Origin: Nocardia cyriacigeorgica
GTDB lineage: Bacteria; Actinomycetota; Actinomycetes; Mycobacteriales; Mycobacteriaceae
NCBI RefSeq assembly: GCF_005863245.1
Contig: NZ_VBUT01000011.1
Coordinates: 1 to 64,000 of the forward strand
Reading direction: 5' to 3'
Length of the DNA: 64,000 nt
Below, piece by piece: positions 33,317 to 42,321 of the stretch; within the stretch, counting starts at the first letter, position 1, and each line of letters begins with the position of its first letter. The position numbers and the translations under genes were made by a program. Below the pieces are notes generated by a model. It did not search any database. It worked only from the letters and a program-made list of their open reading frames with translations, and was not told where the DNA came from.

Positions 33317-35716
33317 TCAGCGGCCGCCCGAACCACCACCCGAGCCGCCGGAACCGCCCGACCCACCCGAACCGCCGGAGCCCCCCGAACCACCGGATCC
33401 ACCGCGTGATCCGCCGGAGCTACCCTTCGAGCCGCCGCCGCGCGAACCGCCCGATGAGCTGCTGCCGTCCGAATCGCCGCCCGAACTGTTCCGCGAGCCC
33501 CCGCTGCGCGATCCACCCGACGAACCGCCACCGTCGGAATCGCTCGATCCACCGCGCGAACCTCCGCTGGTCGACCGCCCCGAGCCGCCGGAAGAGGCTC
33601 CGCCGGAAGAGCTTCCGCCGGACGAACTGCCACCCGGCGACGAACCGCCCGAGGCCGACCCGCCCGAGGCCGATCCAACCGAGGCCGATCCGCCCGAGAC
33701 CGACCCGCCGGAGGTAGCGTCGCCGGAGGCGGATCCGCCTGAAGCAGAACCACCCGAGGCCGAGCCACCCGAAACAGTACCGCCCGAGGTCGTCCCACCC
33801 GAAGCAGAACCACCGGAAGCCGAACCGCCGGAACTAGATCCACCCGAATCCGATCCGCCCGAACCCGATCCGTCCGAGCCTGTTCCACCGGACGCCGAGC
33901 CCCCGGCTCCGGCTCCGGCTCCGCCAGACGCTCCACCGCCGGTCGCACCACCGGACGAATCACCGCCGGACACTCCACCACCCGGTGCACCAGAACCCGC
34001 GCCTGAGGACGCACCGTCACCCAGTCCCCCACCGCTCGGTGTACCACCCGACCCCTCGCTCCCGGCCCCGGTCGAACCACCGGGAATACCGGGCGACGGG
34101 TCACCGGCCGGCACGCCACCGGTCGATCCGCCTGGGGCAGTGCCGCCGGGCACCGTCGAATCGACCGGGCCGGACGGCACGCCGGGCACGGTGCCAGCGG
34201 GTGTCCCGGGTTCGGTCGTGCCGGGGCCGGCCGGCGCGCCTGGAGTCGAACCCGGTGCTCCGGGAACAGGACTCGACCCGTCGCCGACACCGGGCACGCC
34301 GGGCATCGAGGGGGTGCCGGCGCCCGGATCGCTCGGCGGACGCACCGTGCGATCCGGCGGGGAGAACGGCATCGGATTGCTGAACCGGGCGGGGTCGGCA
34401 TACGTGCCCGCCAACTCATCGGTCCGGTGACGCCACTGCCTGGTATCGGAATGAGAGCCGATGTGGGTGTCGCCGCGGCTCTCGGCCCTGGTCGGGCCGT
34501 GTGGCCGGGAGTACGCCGACGGCGAGACCATGCCGGCGTAGCCGGTCAGCCGCGCGGGCACGTACGACACGGCCCGGGCGACACCGGACGCCGCGTAGCC
34601 GACCGCGTTGAGATGCCTACCGAGGCTGTGGTCGGTGAGCGCGCTGCCGTCGAGTTCGACGAGCAGTGCGTCGCGCGGGATATCCAGGCGCGGGAACCGG
34701 TCGAGCACCGGGGAGAGCTGGGTGTCGACGGTGCCGCTGCCGAACATGGTGGCCGCCGACATCGCGATCGCGGAGACGATCGCGGCACCGGAGAACACCG
34801 GCGGATGGAAGCTCGCCCCGGGCGCCGCGGGCGTGGCGGTACGCGCGGCGATATAGGCCGCCCCCGCCGCGACGGTCTGCCCTGGATCGGCCGACATGAT
34901 CACGGGCCTGCCGAGTTCGGCCAGCGTGCGGGCAACTTCCGGCGGCCGCGCGGCGCCGCCGACCACCAGGATTCGGCCGATGTCGGACATGCTGATTCCG
35001 GCGGCGCTGACCGCGGCCCGCACCACTTCCAGTGAATCGCGGATCTGCTCGACGCGCAGGCCGTCGGTGTCGACGATGGACGTCATCGCGATCGTGCCCG
35101 CCGCCTTGGCTTTTCCGCCGGCGTAGCGGGCGATCATCGCGCCGAGTGGGCGGCCGCCGAAGTCGTAGCAGCGCACCGGTTTCCCGACCATCGGGTGATC
35201 TGGCCAGTCCGGGCCGACGCGGACGACGGTGATATCGAGGCTGTTGCCGCCGAGGTCGTAGACCAGCACGAATTCCGAAGGCAGCGGCCCGTGTTCGCGT
35301 TCGAGCCATTCGGCGGCGGCGACCGGTTCGGGCACCAGCTCCACATGGCCGATGCCGGACAACTCCAGCGCCTGCCGCAGCAGTGCGACCTGTTTGTTCG
35401 AATACGCCGCCGGGTACGTGGTGACCACGCCCGCCGAGGGCTCCGCGGAGGCGAGCAGGCTGTGCACCACGGCCGCGATCATGTTCGCCGGCGACCAGAT
35501 CCGCCCGCCGATGGTCACCGAGTCGGGGTCGCGGGCCAGATCGGCGAAATCGGTGACGGCTCCCGCGAATTCGGGGATGGCGCCGAGCCGGACGCCGGTG
35601 CCGTCGAATGCGGCAGTGGTGCGCCTGGTGCGCACCGTCGGCCGCGGTTGCTCGGCGGTCGCCACCGCCGATACGGAGTTCACTGTGCCGATGCTGAAGC
35701 CCAGCCCTGTAGTCAT
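33317..35716 (-). CDS. Hsp70-like ATPase-domain membrane protein with Pro/Gly then Gly/Ser-rich tail
   Basis: The protein has 799 residues. The N-terminal 290 residues have an Hsp70/actin-like fold: FSIGTVNSVSAV (6-17, phosphate 1), a YPAAYSNKQ region, VYDLGGNSLDITVV (152-165, phosphate 2) and VVGGAARPPE (251-260, adenosine). The first loop reads S-I-G-T where DnaK has D-L-G-T. A hydrophobic segment (about 308-326) replaces the start of the peptide-binding domain. Residues 460-545 are Pro/Gly-rich and 545-799 are almost pure Gly/Ser with basic spots. The tail may face outward through the wall (inference). It is not a general chaperone. A paralogue without the tail lies at 39896-41002. Confidence 0.85.
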   Translation of the reverse strand: MTTGLGFSIGTVNSVSAVATAEQPRPTVRTRRTTAAFDGTGVRLGAIPEFAGAVTDFADLARDPDSVTIGGRIWSPANMIAAVVHSLLASAEPSAGVVTTYPAAYSNKQVALLRQALELSGIGHVELVPEPVAAAEWLEREHGPLPSEFVLVYDLGGNSLDITVVRVGPDWPDHPMVGKPVRCYDFGGRPLGAMIARYAGGKAKAAGTIAMTSIVDTDGLRVEQIRDSLEVVRAAVSAAGISMSDIGRILVVGGAARPPEVARTLAELGRPVIMSADPGQTVAAGAAYIAARTATPAAPGASFHPPVFSGAAIVSAIAMSAATMFGSGTVDTQLSPVLDRFPRLDIPRDALLVELDGSALTDHSLGRHLNAVGYAASGVARAVSYVPARLTGYAGMVSPSAYSRPHGPTRAESRGDTHIGSHSDTRQWRHRTDELAGTYADPARFSNPMPFSPPDRTVRPPSDPGAGTPSMPGVPGVGDGSSPVPGAPGSTPGAPAGPGTTEPGTPAGTVPGVPSGPVDSTVPGGTAPGGSTGGVPAGDPSPGIPGGSTGAGSEGSGGTPSGGGLGDGASSGAGSGAPGGGVSGGDSSGGATGGGASGGAGAGAGGSASGGTGSDGSGSGGSDSGGSSSGGSASGGSASGGTTSGGTVSGGSASGGSASGGSASGDATSGGSVSGGSASVGSASGGSASGGSSPGGSSSGGSSSGGASSGGSGRSTSGGSRGGSSDSDGGGSSGGSRSGGSRNSSGGDSDGSSSSGGSRGGGSKGSSGGSRGGSGGSGGSGGSGGSGGSGGSGGGSGGR

Positions 35717-36213
35717 TCGCTATCCCGTCAACGCACCGAGACCACGTCCCTCATGTGAAGAACCATGGGCCGCGGTCGTCTTCCAAACAGCTCCCACAGG
35801 TTAGCTGTTTCGACTCCGTTCGGATGCCCATTTGATATGAAAGGTTCAACTGATTGCGACCATCCCGCAAAAGCCCAGTTCACAGGATCGCGATCAACGA
35901 GTTCAGACCCCTGGATCGATGCGATTCGGAGATCTCGTGTCGCACTCCGCAATCATTCGGCGATCGGTGATACCTGAACGCACACAGCGGAACCGGCGCT
36001 CAGACCGTCCGCCCGGTACACACCTACCAGTCGGTAACCAAAGCGTTGCCCATGGAGCGAAATTCGACCGAGCGGTCGCTTCCACCGCGTTGGGTGACGC
36101 GTCAACGCAACGGCCGATTCCCGCCAGCACAGGCGGCCGCCGCCGGGTTGACTGGTCATCACGACGTCGTAGCGCACATCAAAAGGCAAGTACCAGAAGG
36201 GAAACCGAATTCC
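35717..36213. other. A+T-richer intergenic region upstream of the Hsp70-like gene and the SDR
   Basis: The 497-bp region has lower GC than its surroundings and no convincing gene. A 74-codon minus-strand frame (35728-35952) ends 11 bp before the Hsp70-like start, but its codon use does not match the genome. The region contains the 19-nt motif shared with the second Hsp70-like gene and probably divergent promoters. Confidence 0.55.
35949..35967 (-). promoter_or_regulatory. 19-nt motif shared with the second Hsp70-like gene (copy A)
   Basis: On the minus strand it reads CCGATCGCCGAATGATTGC. A copy with one mismatch lies at 41050-41068. It is 233 nt upstream of the Hsp70-like start at 35716. 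Confidence 0.5.
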
Positions 36214-36975
36214 ATGGGACAACGATTCGCCGACCAGGTCGTCCTGATCACCGGAGCAACCTCGGGTGTGGGCGAGGCGGTGGCGCGGCGGGTGGCCGCC
36301 GAGGGTGCCGCGGTGGTCCTCGGAGCGCGCGGGAAAGAAGCGGGCGTACGGGTGGCCGAGCAGATCCGCGCCGACGGCGGACGCGCGCTCTTCGTGCCCA
36401 CCGATGTCCGCAATGAGGAAGAGGTCGCCGCGCTGACGCGGGCCGCCGTCGACGAGTTCGGCCGTCTGGACGCCGCATTCAACAATGTCGGGGCCGTCAC
36501 CGCGTACGGTCCGGTCGCCGAGATCGACGGCGACGCATGGCGCAACGAGCTCGAACTCAACTTGACCAGCGTCTTCTACGGTCTGCGCCATCAGGTTCCG
36601 GCGATCGCGGCCGCCGGCGGCGGTGCCATCCTGAACAATGCGTCCAACCTGGGCGTGGTGGGCATGGCCTCGGTGGCGCCGTACGTCGCGGCCAAGCACG
36701 GTGTCGTCGGCTTGTCGCGGGCGGTCGCGCTGGAAGCGGCCGATCAGGGCGTGCGGGTGAACGCGCTGGTCTCCGGCGCCGTCGATACCCCGGCCTTCCG
36801 CAACTCGATGGGCGCCACCCCGGAGGGCGAGGCCGCGATCGCGGCGATGCACCCGCTGGGCCGCATCAGCCGGCCGGAGGAGATCGCGTCGCTGTGCGCG
36901 TACCTGCTGAGCCCGGAGGCGAGCTTCGTCACCGGCGCGGCGCTCACCATCGACGGCGGTTTCACGGCCAAGTGA
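36214..36975 (+). CDS. Short-chain dehydrogenase/reductase (SDR)
   Basis: The protein has 253 residues, a classical SDR. The cofactor loop TGATSGVGEA (about 13-22), NNVGAVT, a YVAAKHG active-site block (Tyr-x3-Lys) and the C-terminal FVTGAALTIDGG end are all present. It is an NAD(P)-dependent oxidoreductase of unknown substrate. The ATG at 36214 has an AGAAGGGA site; an earlier in-frame ATG at 36046 lies in low-quality sequence. It is transcribed alone. Confidence 0.92.
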   Translation: MGQRFADQVVLITGATSGVGEAVARRVAAEGAAVVLGARGKEAGVRVAEQIRADGGRALFVPTDVRNEEEVAALTRAAVDEFGRLDAAFNNVGAVTAYGPVAEIDGDAWRNELELNLTSVFYGLRHQVPAIAAAGGGAILNNASNLGVVGMASVAPYVAAKHGVVGLSRAVALEAADQGVRVNALVSGAVDTPAFRNSMGATPEGEAAIAAMHPLGRISRPEEIASLCAYLLSPEASFVTGAALTIDGGFTAK

Positions 36976-37087
36976 TCAGCGGGCGCCTCGCACGCACCGG
37001 CCCCTCATCGGCCGATGCGTGCGATGCGGCCTCCGGGACTCAGGACGCGAAAGCACCGTGAGGCCCGGAACTCCGGGATGCCGGACA

Positions 37088-37126
37088 GACGATCGCGCCG
37101 CAGCACACAGCTGCGGCGCGATCGTC
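37088..37126. terminator. Strong bidirectional terminator hairpin
   Basis: A perfect 17-bp stem (37088-37104 with 37110-37126) has a 5-nt loop, ACACA. It lies between the convergent SDR and fprB stops and is followed by GATTATC. Confidence 0.85.
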
Positions 37127-37146
37127 GATTATCAGCGTGGTTCGGT

Positions 37147-38733
37147 TCAGATCCGGTTGAGCAGACGGCGAACCGGTCCGGCCGGACGCAGTACCGCGCC
37201 ACCGGGCCGCAGGTCGGGCTGCCTGCTGCGGACCAGCCGGTCGAATCCGGCCGCACCGCCCGAGGGTGCGCGCAGCCGCCCCGCGTTGAAATCGTCGGCC
37301 AGCTGCTGCACCGTCTGCTGGGCGCACGACTTGTTGGTGCCGATGAACCCGGTCGGACCGCGCTTGATCCAGCCGGTGACGTAGGTGCCCGACAGCACCG
37401 AACCACCCGGCTGATCGAGCACCCGGCCGTCCAGGTTCGGGATCACACCGGCCCGCTCGTCGAACGGCAGGCCGGGCAGCGGCACACCGCGGTAGCCCAC
37501 CGAGGTGAGCACCAGCCCGGCGTCGAGCCGCTCGAGCTGATCGGTCGCCACCGCGCGGACCTTGCCGTCGGCGTCGGTGACCAGCTCGTTGCGGACCACC
37601 TCGATACCGCTGACCTGGTCCGGGCCGAGGATCTCGGTCGGCGAGGACAGGTAGCGGAACACGATCCGGCGACGCTGTCCGACCGGGCGGTTGCGCACCG
37701 AATGCAGCAGGCGCAGCTTCTGCTCGACCTGGTACGGCAGATCGCCGGTGATCTCGGGCAATTCGCCCTCGACGACGATGTCGACATCGGAACCGAGCAG
37801 GCCGACGAACTCCGGCACGGTGAACGCCGACTCCGCGGGACCGCGACGGCCCAGGATGACGACCTCTTCGATCCGGCTGTCGCGCAAGGCATCCAGGGCG
37901 GCCGGCGAGATGTCGGTGCCGACCAGCGATTCGGGGTCGATGGTCAGAATGCGTGCCACGTCGAGCGCCACATTGCCGTTACCGACGATCACCGCGCGGG
38001 TGCTCGACAGGTCGAAGCCGCGGCTCGCGTGATCGGGATGACCGTTGTACCAGGCGACGAAATCGGTGGCCGACACATTGCCCGCCAGGCCCTCGCCCGG
38101 AATCCCGAGCTTGCGGTCCGACGAGGCGCCGACGGCGTAGATCACCGCGTGGTGGTAGGCCAGCAGCTCCTCGTGCGAGATGTGCTTGCCCACCTCGACA
38201 TTCAGGTACGAGCCGAAGCCGGGCTGGGCCGACATGACGTCGAAGAGCCTGCTGACCTGGCGGGTCTTGGCATGGTCGGGGGCAACGCCGTGGCGGGCCA
38301 GGCCGTAGGGCACCGGCAGCCGGTCGAACATCGTCACCGTGACGTCGGGCTGGGTGAGCAGCTCGTCGGCGGCGTACATGGCCGAGGGGCCGGAGCCGAC
38401 GATGGCGACCCGCAGCGGTTCGCGTTCGGTGCGGATCTCCGGCGCGGGCACCGGCTGGGCCAGGATCGGGCGCGGGCGCGACTGCCGGTAGAACTGCGCG
38501 TTGATCTCGATGAAGGGCTTCTGCTCTTCGGTGAGCTTCTTCGACGAGGTGATCGCGTCCACCGGGCAGGCCGAGGCGCAGGCACCGCAGTCCACGCACG
38601 CCTGCGGGTCGACGTAGAGCATCTCCGCGCTCAGGAAGTCGGGCTCGTCGGGCGTGGGATGGATGCAGTTGACCGGGCAGGCGTAGACGCAGGAGGCGTC
38701 GCTACAGCAGGACTGCGTGACAACGTAGGGCAC
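37147..38733 (-). CDS. fprB: Ferredoxin-fused ferredoxin/adrenodoxin-NADP+ reductase (FprB type)
   Basis: The protein has 528 residues. The N-terminal 7Fe-type ferredoxin (about 1-70) has a CCSDASCVYACP cluster and a CVDCGACASACP cluster. An adrenodoxin-reductase-like FAD/NADP flavoprotein follows, with VGSGPSAMYAADEL for FAD and GNGNVALDVAR for NADP. It carries electrons from NADPH to an iron-sulfur or diiron partner. GTG start 7 bp after the stop of the AurF-like gene, so they form one operon; the same pair occurs in M. tuberculosis as Rv0885-fprB (from memory). Confidence 0.94.
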   Translation of the reverse strand: MPYVVTQSCCSDASCVYACPVNCIHPTPDEPDFLSAEMLYVDPQACVDCGACASACPVDAITSSKKLTEEQKPFIEINAQFYRQSRPRPILAQPVPAPEIRTEREPLRVAIVGSGPSAMYAADELLTQPDVTVTMFDRLPVPYGLARHGVAPDHAKTRQVSRLFDVMSAQPGFGSYLNVEVGKHISHEELLAYHHAVIYAVGASSDRKLGIPGEGLAGNVSATDFVAWYNGHPDHASRGFDLSSTRAVIVGNGNVALDVARILTIDPESLVGTDISPAALDALRDSRIEEVVILGRRGPAESAFTVPEFVGLLGSDVDIVVEGELPEITGDLPYQVEQKLRLLHSVRNRPVGQRRRIVFRYLSSPTEILGPDQVSGIEVVRNELVTDADGKVRAVATDQLERLDAGLVLTSVGYRGVPLPGLPFDERAGVIPNLDGRVLDQPGGSVLSGTYVTGWIKRGPTGFIGTNKSCAQQTVQQLADDFNAGRLRAPSGGAAGFDRLVRSRQPDLRPGGAVLRPAGPVRRLLNRI

Positions 38734-38740
38734 GGCTACC

Positions 38741-39751
38741 TCACGCAGCCTTGCCGACCACGCGCAGCGGCTCGGAACGGTAGCGGGTCGAGTGACCGTC
38801 GATACCGAGCAGCTTCCACACGCGCTTGGAGATCGGGTTCATCAGGCCGATCTCCTTGGCCAGCGAACGGACATCGGCGAAGTAGTCGCTGAAGACCTGC
38901 TTGGCTTCCTTGGAGCCGTAGAACAGTTCCTTGCGGACCGAGTCCGGGATGTCGAACTCGTCGAAGAAGCTGCGCGGCGGGGTGGCGATCGCGCGGCCGA
39001 GGATCCACATGATGATCGGCATCGCGATGGAGAGGACGAAGCGGTTGGCGGCGTTGCCCTCGGGCACGTGCTGCTTGAGGAATTCGTGCGCGAAGGAGAT
39101 GTGGCGCGCTTCCTCGGCGACGTGGATGGCCATGACGCCACGCATGATCGGGTGCACGTCCTCGCCCGAGCGCAGGATGTCCTTCTGGATGTGGTCGATC
39201 GGCTCCTCGCCGGCGAGCACGGCCATGAAGAACAGGTTCGGGGTCAGCACGGCGACCGGGACGGCCAGGTGGCGCAGCTGGCGCACCAGCGGGCCCATGC
39301 CGGGCACGTCGATGCCGATGCGGTTGACCATCTCCTGGAACATCAGGGTGTGGTTGTGCTCCTCGATCATCTCGTGGGAGCAGTAGCGGAATTCCGGCGA
39401 GCCGTTGGGCAGGCCGAAGACGTGCTGCATCATGCCGCTGATGAGGATGGCCTCGAACTGGAGGCCGACCTTGGCGACGTTCGACTGGCGGTACTTGCCG
39501 ACCGCGATCTTCTGCTCGTCCGAGAGGGCCAGGTACCACGGGTGGCGGCCGAGCGGATCGGCGGACTGGGGCAGGATCCAGCGCTCGGGCTTGGTGTCGG
39601 CGTCGAAGTCCGGGTTCTCCCAGTCGATGTCTTCGAAGGGATCGAAGTGCCGGTTCACCGAGCCCTCCGACAGCAGTAGCAGCTTCTGGGCGTACTCCTG
39701 GGCCTGCGCGACCACCGGGTCGGTGTCGGGTGTCGTGGTGGCTGCGGACAT
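38741..39751 (-). CDS. AurF-like diiron oxygenase family protein
   Basis: The protein has 336 residues and is mostly helical. Two carboxylate/His blocks, HEMIEEHNHT and HVAEEARHISFAHEF, supply ExxH-type diiron ligands, as in p-aminobenzoate N-oxygenase AurF. The substrate is unknown. Adjacent fprB probably reduces it. I chose the ATG at 39751 (GAGAGG site); the one at 39796 lies inside an A/T-rich promoter-like stretch. Confidence 0.88.
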   Translation of the reverse strand: MSAATTTPDTDPVVAQAQEYAQKLLLLSEGSVNRHFDPFEDIDWENPDFDADTKPERWILPQSADPLGRHPWYLALSDEQKIAVGKYRQSNVAKVGLQFEAILISGMMQHVFGLPNGSPEFRYCSHEMIEEHNHTLMFQEMVNRIGIDVPGMGPLVRQLRHLAVPVAVLTPNLFFMAVLAGEEPIDHIQKDILRSGEDVHPIMRGVMAIHVAEEARHISFAHEFLKQHVPEGNAANRFVLSIAMPIIMWILGRAIATPPRSFFDEFDIPDSVRKELFYGSKEAKQVFSDYFADVRSLAKEIGLMNPISKRVWKLLGIDGHSTRYRSEPLRVVGKAA

Positions 39752-39769
39752 CGTCGTCACTGCCTCTCG

Positions 39770-39810
39770 GTCGGGAATACCTATTACTGTTCCCAATAGT
39801 TACATCAACC
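39770..39810 (-). promoter_or_regulatory. A/T-rich promoter-like stretch before the AurF-fprB operon
   Basis: The segment around TATTACTG ... CAATAGTTA (about 39782-39803) is an imperfect inverted repeat in otherwise GC-rich DNA. It is the best place for the operon's promoter and possible operator. Confidence 0.4.
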
Positions 39811-39895
39811 GAGAGTCACGTCAACATGGGCTGGTCCGGGCGGCGGGTCGTCCTCGGACGACGTCTCCGGATCGCCGCCCGGCCCAGCCGGGCCG

Positions 39896-41002
39896 TTACC
39901 CGACCCCGAGCTGGGACAGCGCCGCGAAAACCGCATCACCCGGCACGGCGAGCGTCAGCGCGACGGCACCCGTGCAGACCGCGGCCGCGGCCGCGACACG
40001 CGCACTCCTGCGGACACCTCGCCGGGAGAAGCCCCAGTGGCGCGATCCGGAGACCCGCGTCGCCGGCTCCGAGGACACGGCCGCCCGCCTGGCCATGATC
40101 GCGGCGCCGGTGGCGATGGTGCGCTCCGGATCCGGGGCGGTGACGATCGGGCGGGCCAGCTCTTCGCCCAGTACCCGGGTCACTTCGGCGGGGCGGGCGG
40201 CCCCACCGACCACCAGCACCCGGTCGACGTCGGCCATCGTCACATCGGCCAGCCGCAAGCACCGGTAGACCAGCTCCAGCGAATCGCGCACATGCTCGCC
40301 GCGCAGCTGCGCCGCACGGTCCTGCGCCGAGGATTCGCCCGGATGGCCGTGGACGGCCCGCGACGTCATCAACGCCCCGAACGCGCGCCCACCGAAATCC
40401 CGGGACCGCAGCGTGCCCCTCACCGGGTTGTCCGGGCATCCGGCCCCGACCCGCACCAGCGTCACATCCAGGCTCGCGCCACCCAGGTCGTAGACCAGGG
40501 CCAGCCCGGGCATGAGCGGACCGTGTTCGGCCTCCAGCCAGGCGGCGGCGGCGACCGGTTCGGCGACCAGCGCCACCTGCTCCAGGCCCGCGGCGTCGAG
40601 TGCGGTGCGTAGCGCGCCCACCTGTTCGTCGCTGTAGCCCACCGGGTGGGTCAGCGTGATGCCGGCGGGGTCGTCGTGCAGGTCGTCGCGGGCGGCCGCG
40701 ATCAGGCAGTCGGCGACGACCGCCACCAGATCCGCCGGGGTCAGTGTGCGATTGCCGATCCGGGCCGCGGTCGCGCCGCGCTGGGTCAGATCCGCGAATT
40801 CGGTGACCACCCGGCCGTGCCGGGGAATGATGCCGAGCCGGGCCGTGCCGGTGCTGTCGAAGGCGAGGGTGGTGCGGTGGGTGAGGGCTGGTGGCCGGGT
40901 CGCGCGGCGGCGGCGCCCAGGCGGCGCCTTCACCGAATCATCTTGTGCGACTGCCGAAACCGTGTTCACCGTGCCGATGCTCAATCCGAGACCAAACGCC
41001 AT
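39896..41002 (-). CDS. Hsp70-like ATPase-domain protein with C-terminal TM helix, no peptide-binding domain
   Basis: The protein has 368 residues. It is paralogous to the gene at 33317-35716: LSIGTVNTVSAV (7-18), VYDLGGASLDVTLV (170-183) and VVGGAARPAE (264-273) align closely, and the DFGGRAFGALM block matches. The first loop again has SIGT instead of DLGT. A TM helix spans about 335-353 and the protein ends soon after, with no Gly/Ser tail. ATG at 41002; a longer frame to 41053 would run into the shared 19-nt motif. Role unknown. Confidence 0.85.
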   Translation of the reverse strand: MAFGLGLSIGTVNTVSAVAQDDSVKAPPGRRRRATRPPALTHRTTLAFDSTGTARLGIIPRHGRVVTEFADLTQRGATAARIGNRTLTPADLVAVVADCLIAAARDDLHDDPAGITLTHPVGYSDEQVGALRTALDAAGLEQVALVAEPVAAAAWLEAEHGPLMPGLALVYDLGGASLDVTLVRVGAGCPDNPVRGTLRSRDFGGRAFGALMTSRAVHGHPGESSAQDRAAQLRGEHVRDSLELVYRCLRLADVTMADVDRVLVVGGAARPAEVTRVLGEELARPIVTAPDPERTIATGAAIMARRAAVSSEPATRVSGSRHWGFSRRGVRRSARVAAAAAVCTGAVALTLAVPGDAVFAALSQLGVG

Positions 41003-41049
41003 CGAAATCCACCTGATCGCCGAGCGGACATGCTTCGAACGCCCATCAG

Positions 41050-41068
41050 GCAATCATTCCGCGATCGG
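41050..41068 (-). promoter_or_regulatory. 19-nt motif shared with the first Hsp70-like gene (copy B)
   Basis: On the minus strand it reads CCGATCGCGGAATGATTGC, one mismatch from the copy at 35949-35967. It lies 48 nt upstream of the start at 41002, in a 274-bp gap that otherwise shows nothing. Confidence 0.5.
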
Positions 41069-41276
41069 CCTGCCAACCACCGGACATCAGGTTGTCCGCC
41101 ATCGCCTCTCCCCCGCAGCGGCGAATCCGCCCACCTGCGAGGCTCTCACCAGCTACGTCGCGAAAACCGAGCGGACACGCCGACGCTCGACCGGAGGCGT
41201 ACCGGACACGCCGGATGACCTGATCCGGTTTGCCGAACGGACACTGCCCGCGGCCGTGTCGAACGCCGAGATGCGG

Positions 41277-42272
41277 TCAGCTGGTGGGCAATTCCGGGAT
41301 CCGGGTGGCCCGCGCGTAGACGGTCTCGCCCTCGGACAACCGCAGCGCCTCGGCGTCACCGCGGGTCACCTGCGCCGCGAACAGATCGCCGGTGGCGGCA
41401 TTGCGCATCTCCACCCGCACCTCGAACCCGAGGTGCACCACCCGTTCGACGGTGGCGCGGGTGACCCCGGCCGATTCCGCGGTGCCCTCGTGCTCGGCCA
41501 GCGCCATGCTGGGATCGCGGCCGACGCGAATGTCGTGCGGGCGCACCAGATGACCGTTGAGCCGGGCCACCGCGCCGAGGAAGGACATGACGAACTCGTT
41601 GGCGGGCCGGTCGTAGACGTCCTCGGGGGTGCCGACCTGCTCGATGCGTCCGGCGTTCATCACCGCGATCCGGTCGGCCACGTCCAGGGCCTCTTCCTGA
41701 TCGTGGGTGACGAGCACCGTGGTCACGTGCACCTCGTCGTGCAGCCTGCGCAGCCAGGTGCGCAGATCGGCGCGCACCTTGGCGTCGAGCGCGCCGAACG
41801 GCTCGTCCAGCAGTAGCACCTGCGGATCGACGGCCAGCGCCCGCGCCAATGCCATGCGCTGACGCTGACCGCCCGACAGCTGCGCCGGATAACGGTGCTG
41901 GAAACCGTCGAGACCGACGATGCCGAGCAGCTCGTCGACCCGCTTGTTGATCTCGGCCTTGGGCCGCTTGCGGATCTTGAGCCCGAAGGCCACGTTGTCG
42001 CGCACCGTCATGTGCTTGAACGCCGCGTAGTGCTGGAAGACGAAGCCGATATCGCGCTTCTGCGGCGGCACCCGGGTGACGTCGCGATCGGAGATGACCA
42101 CCACGCCCGAGTCCAGCTGCTCCAGGCCGGCGATCGAGCGCAGCAGCGTCGACTTGCCGGAGCCGGACGGCCCGAGCAGCGCGGTCAGCTCACCGGAGGG
42201 GATGTCGATGCTGACGTCGTCCAGCGCGGCGAACGTTCCGTAGTTCTTGCGCGCGTTGGTCACGGTAATCAT
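41277..42272 (-). CDS. cysA: Sulfate/thiosulfate ABC transporter ATP-binding protein CysA
   Basis: The protein has 331 residues. Walker A GPSGSGKST (about 34-42), the LSGGQRQR signature, Walker B LLLDEP and a switch His (VTHDQEEA) are present. The C-terminal TOBE-like domain matches CysA. It powers sulfate import with CysT, CysW and SubI. It is last in the transporter operon, 49 bp after cysW. Confidence 0.95.
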   Translation of the reverse strand: MITVTNARKNYGTFAALDDVSIDIPSGELTALLGPSGSGKSTLLRSIAGLEQLDSGVVVISDRDVTRVPPQKRDIGFVFQHYAAFKHMTVRDNVAFGLKIRKRPKAEINKRVDELLGIVGLDGFQHRYPAQLSGGQRQRMALARALAVDPQVLLLDEPFGALDAKVRADLRTWLRRLHDEVHVTTVLVTHDQEEALDVADRIAVMNAGRIEQVGTPEDVYDRPANEFVMSFLGAVARLNGHLVRPHDIRVGRDPSMALAEHEGTAESAGVTRATVERVVHLGFEVRVEMRNAATGDLFAAQVTRGDAEALRLSEGETVYARATRIPELPTS

Positions 42273-42321
42273 TGGTTGCCTCCGGCAGTCGACATCGGTG
42301 CCCTGCGTCCGGCTGTGCCGA

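Noticed and set aside
33138..34430. Forward Pro/Glu-rich frame opposite the Hsp70-like tail
   Set aside because: It is the antisense of the Gly/Ser repeats; it has no start context, and the minus-strand frame continues into a recognisable ATPase domain.
35728..35952. 74-codon frame just upstream of the Hsp70-like gene
   Set aside because: Its codon use lacks the G/C third-position bias of real genes here, no ribosome site is visible, and it starts within the shared 19-nt motif.
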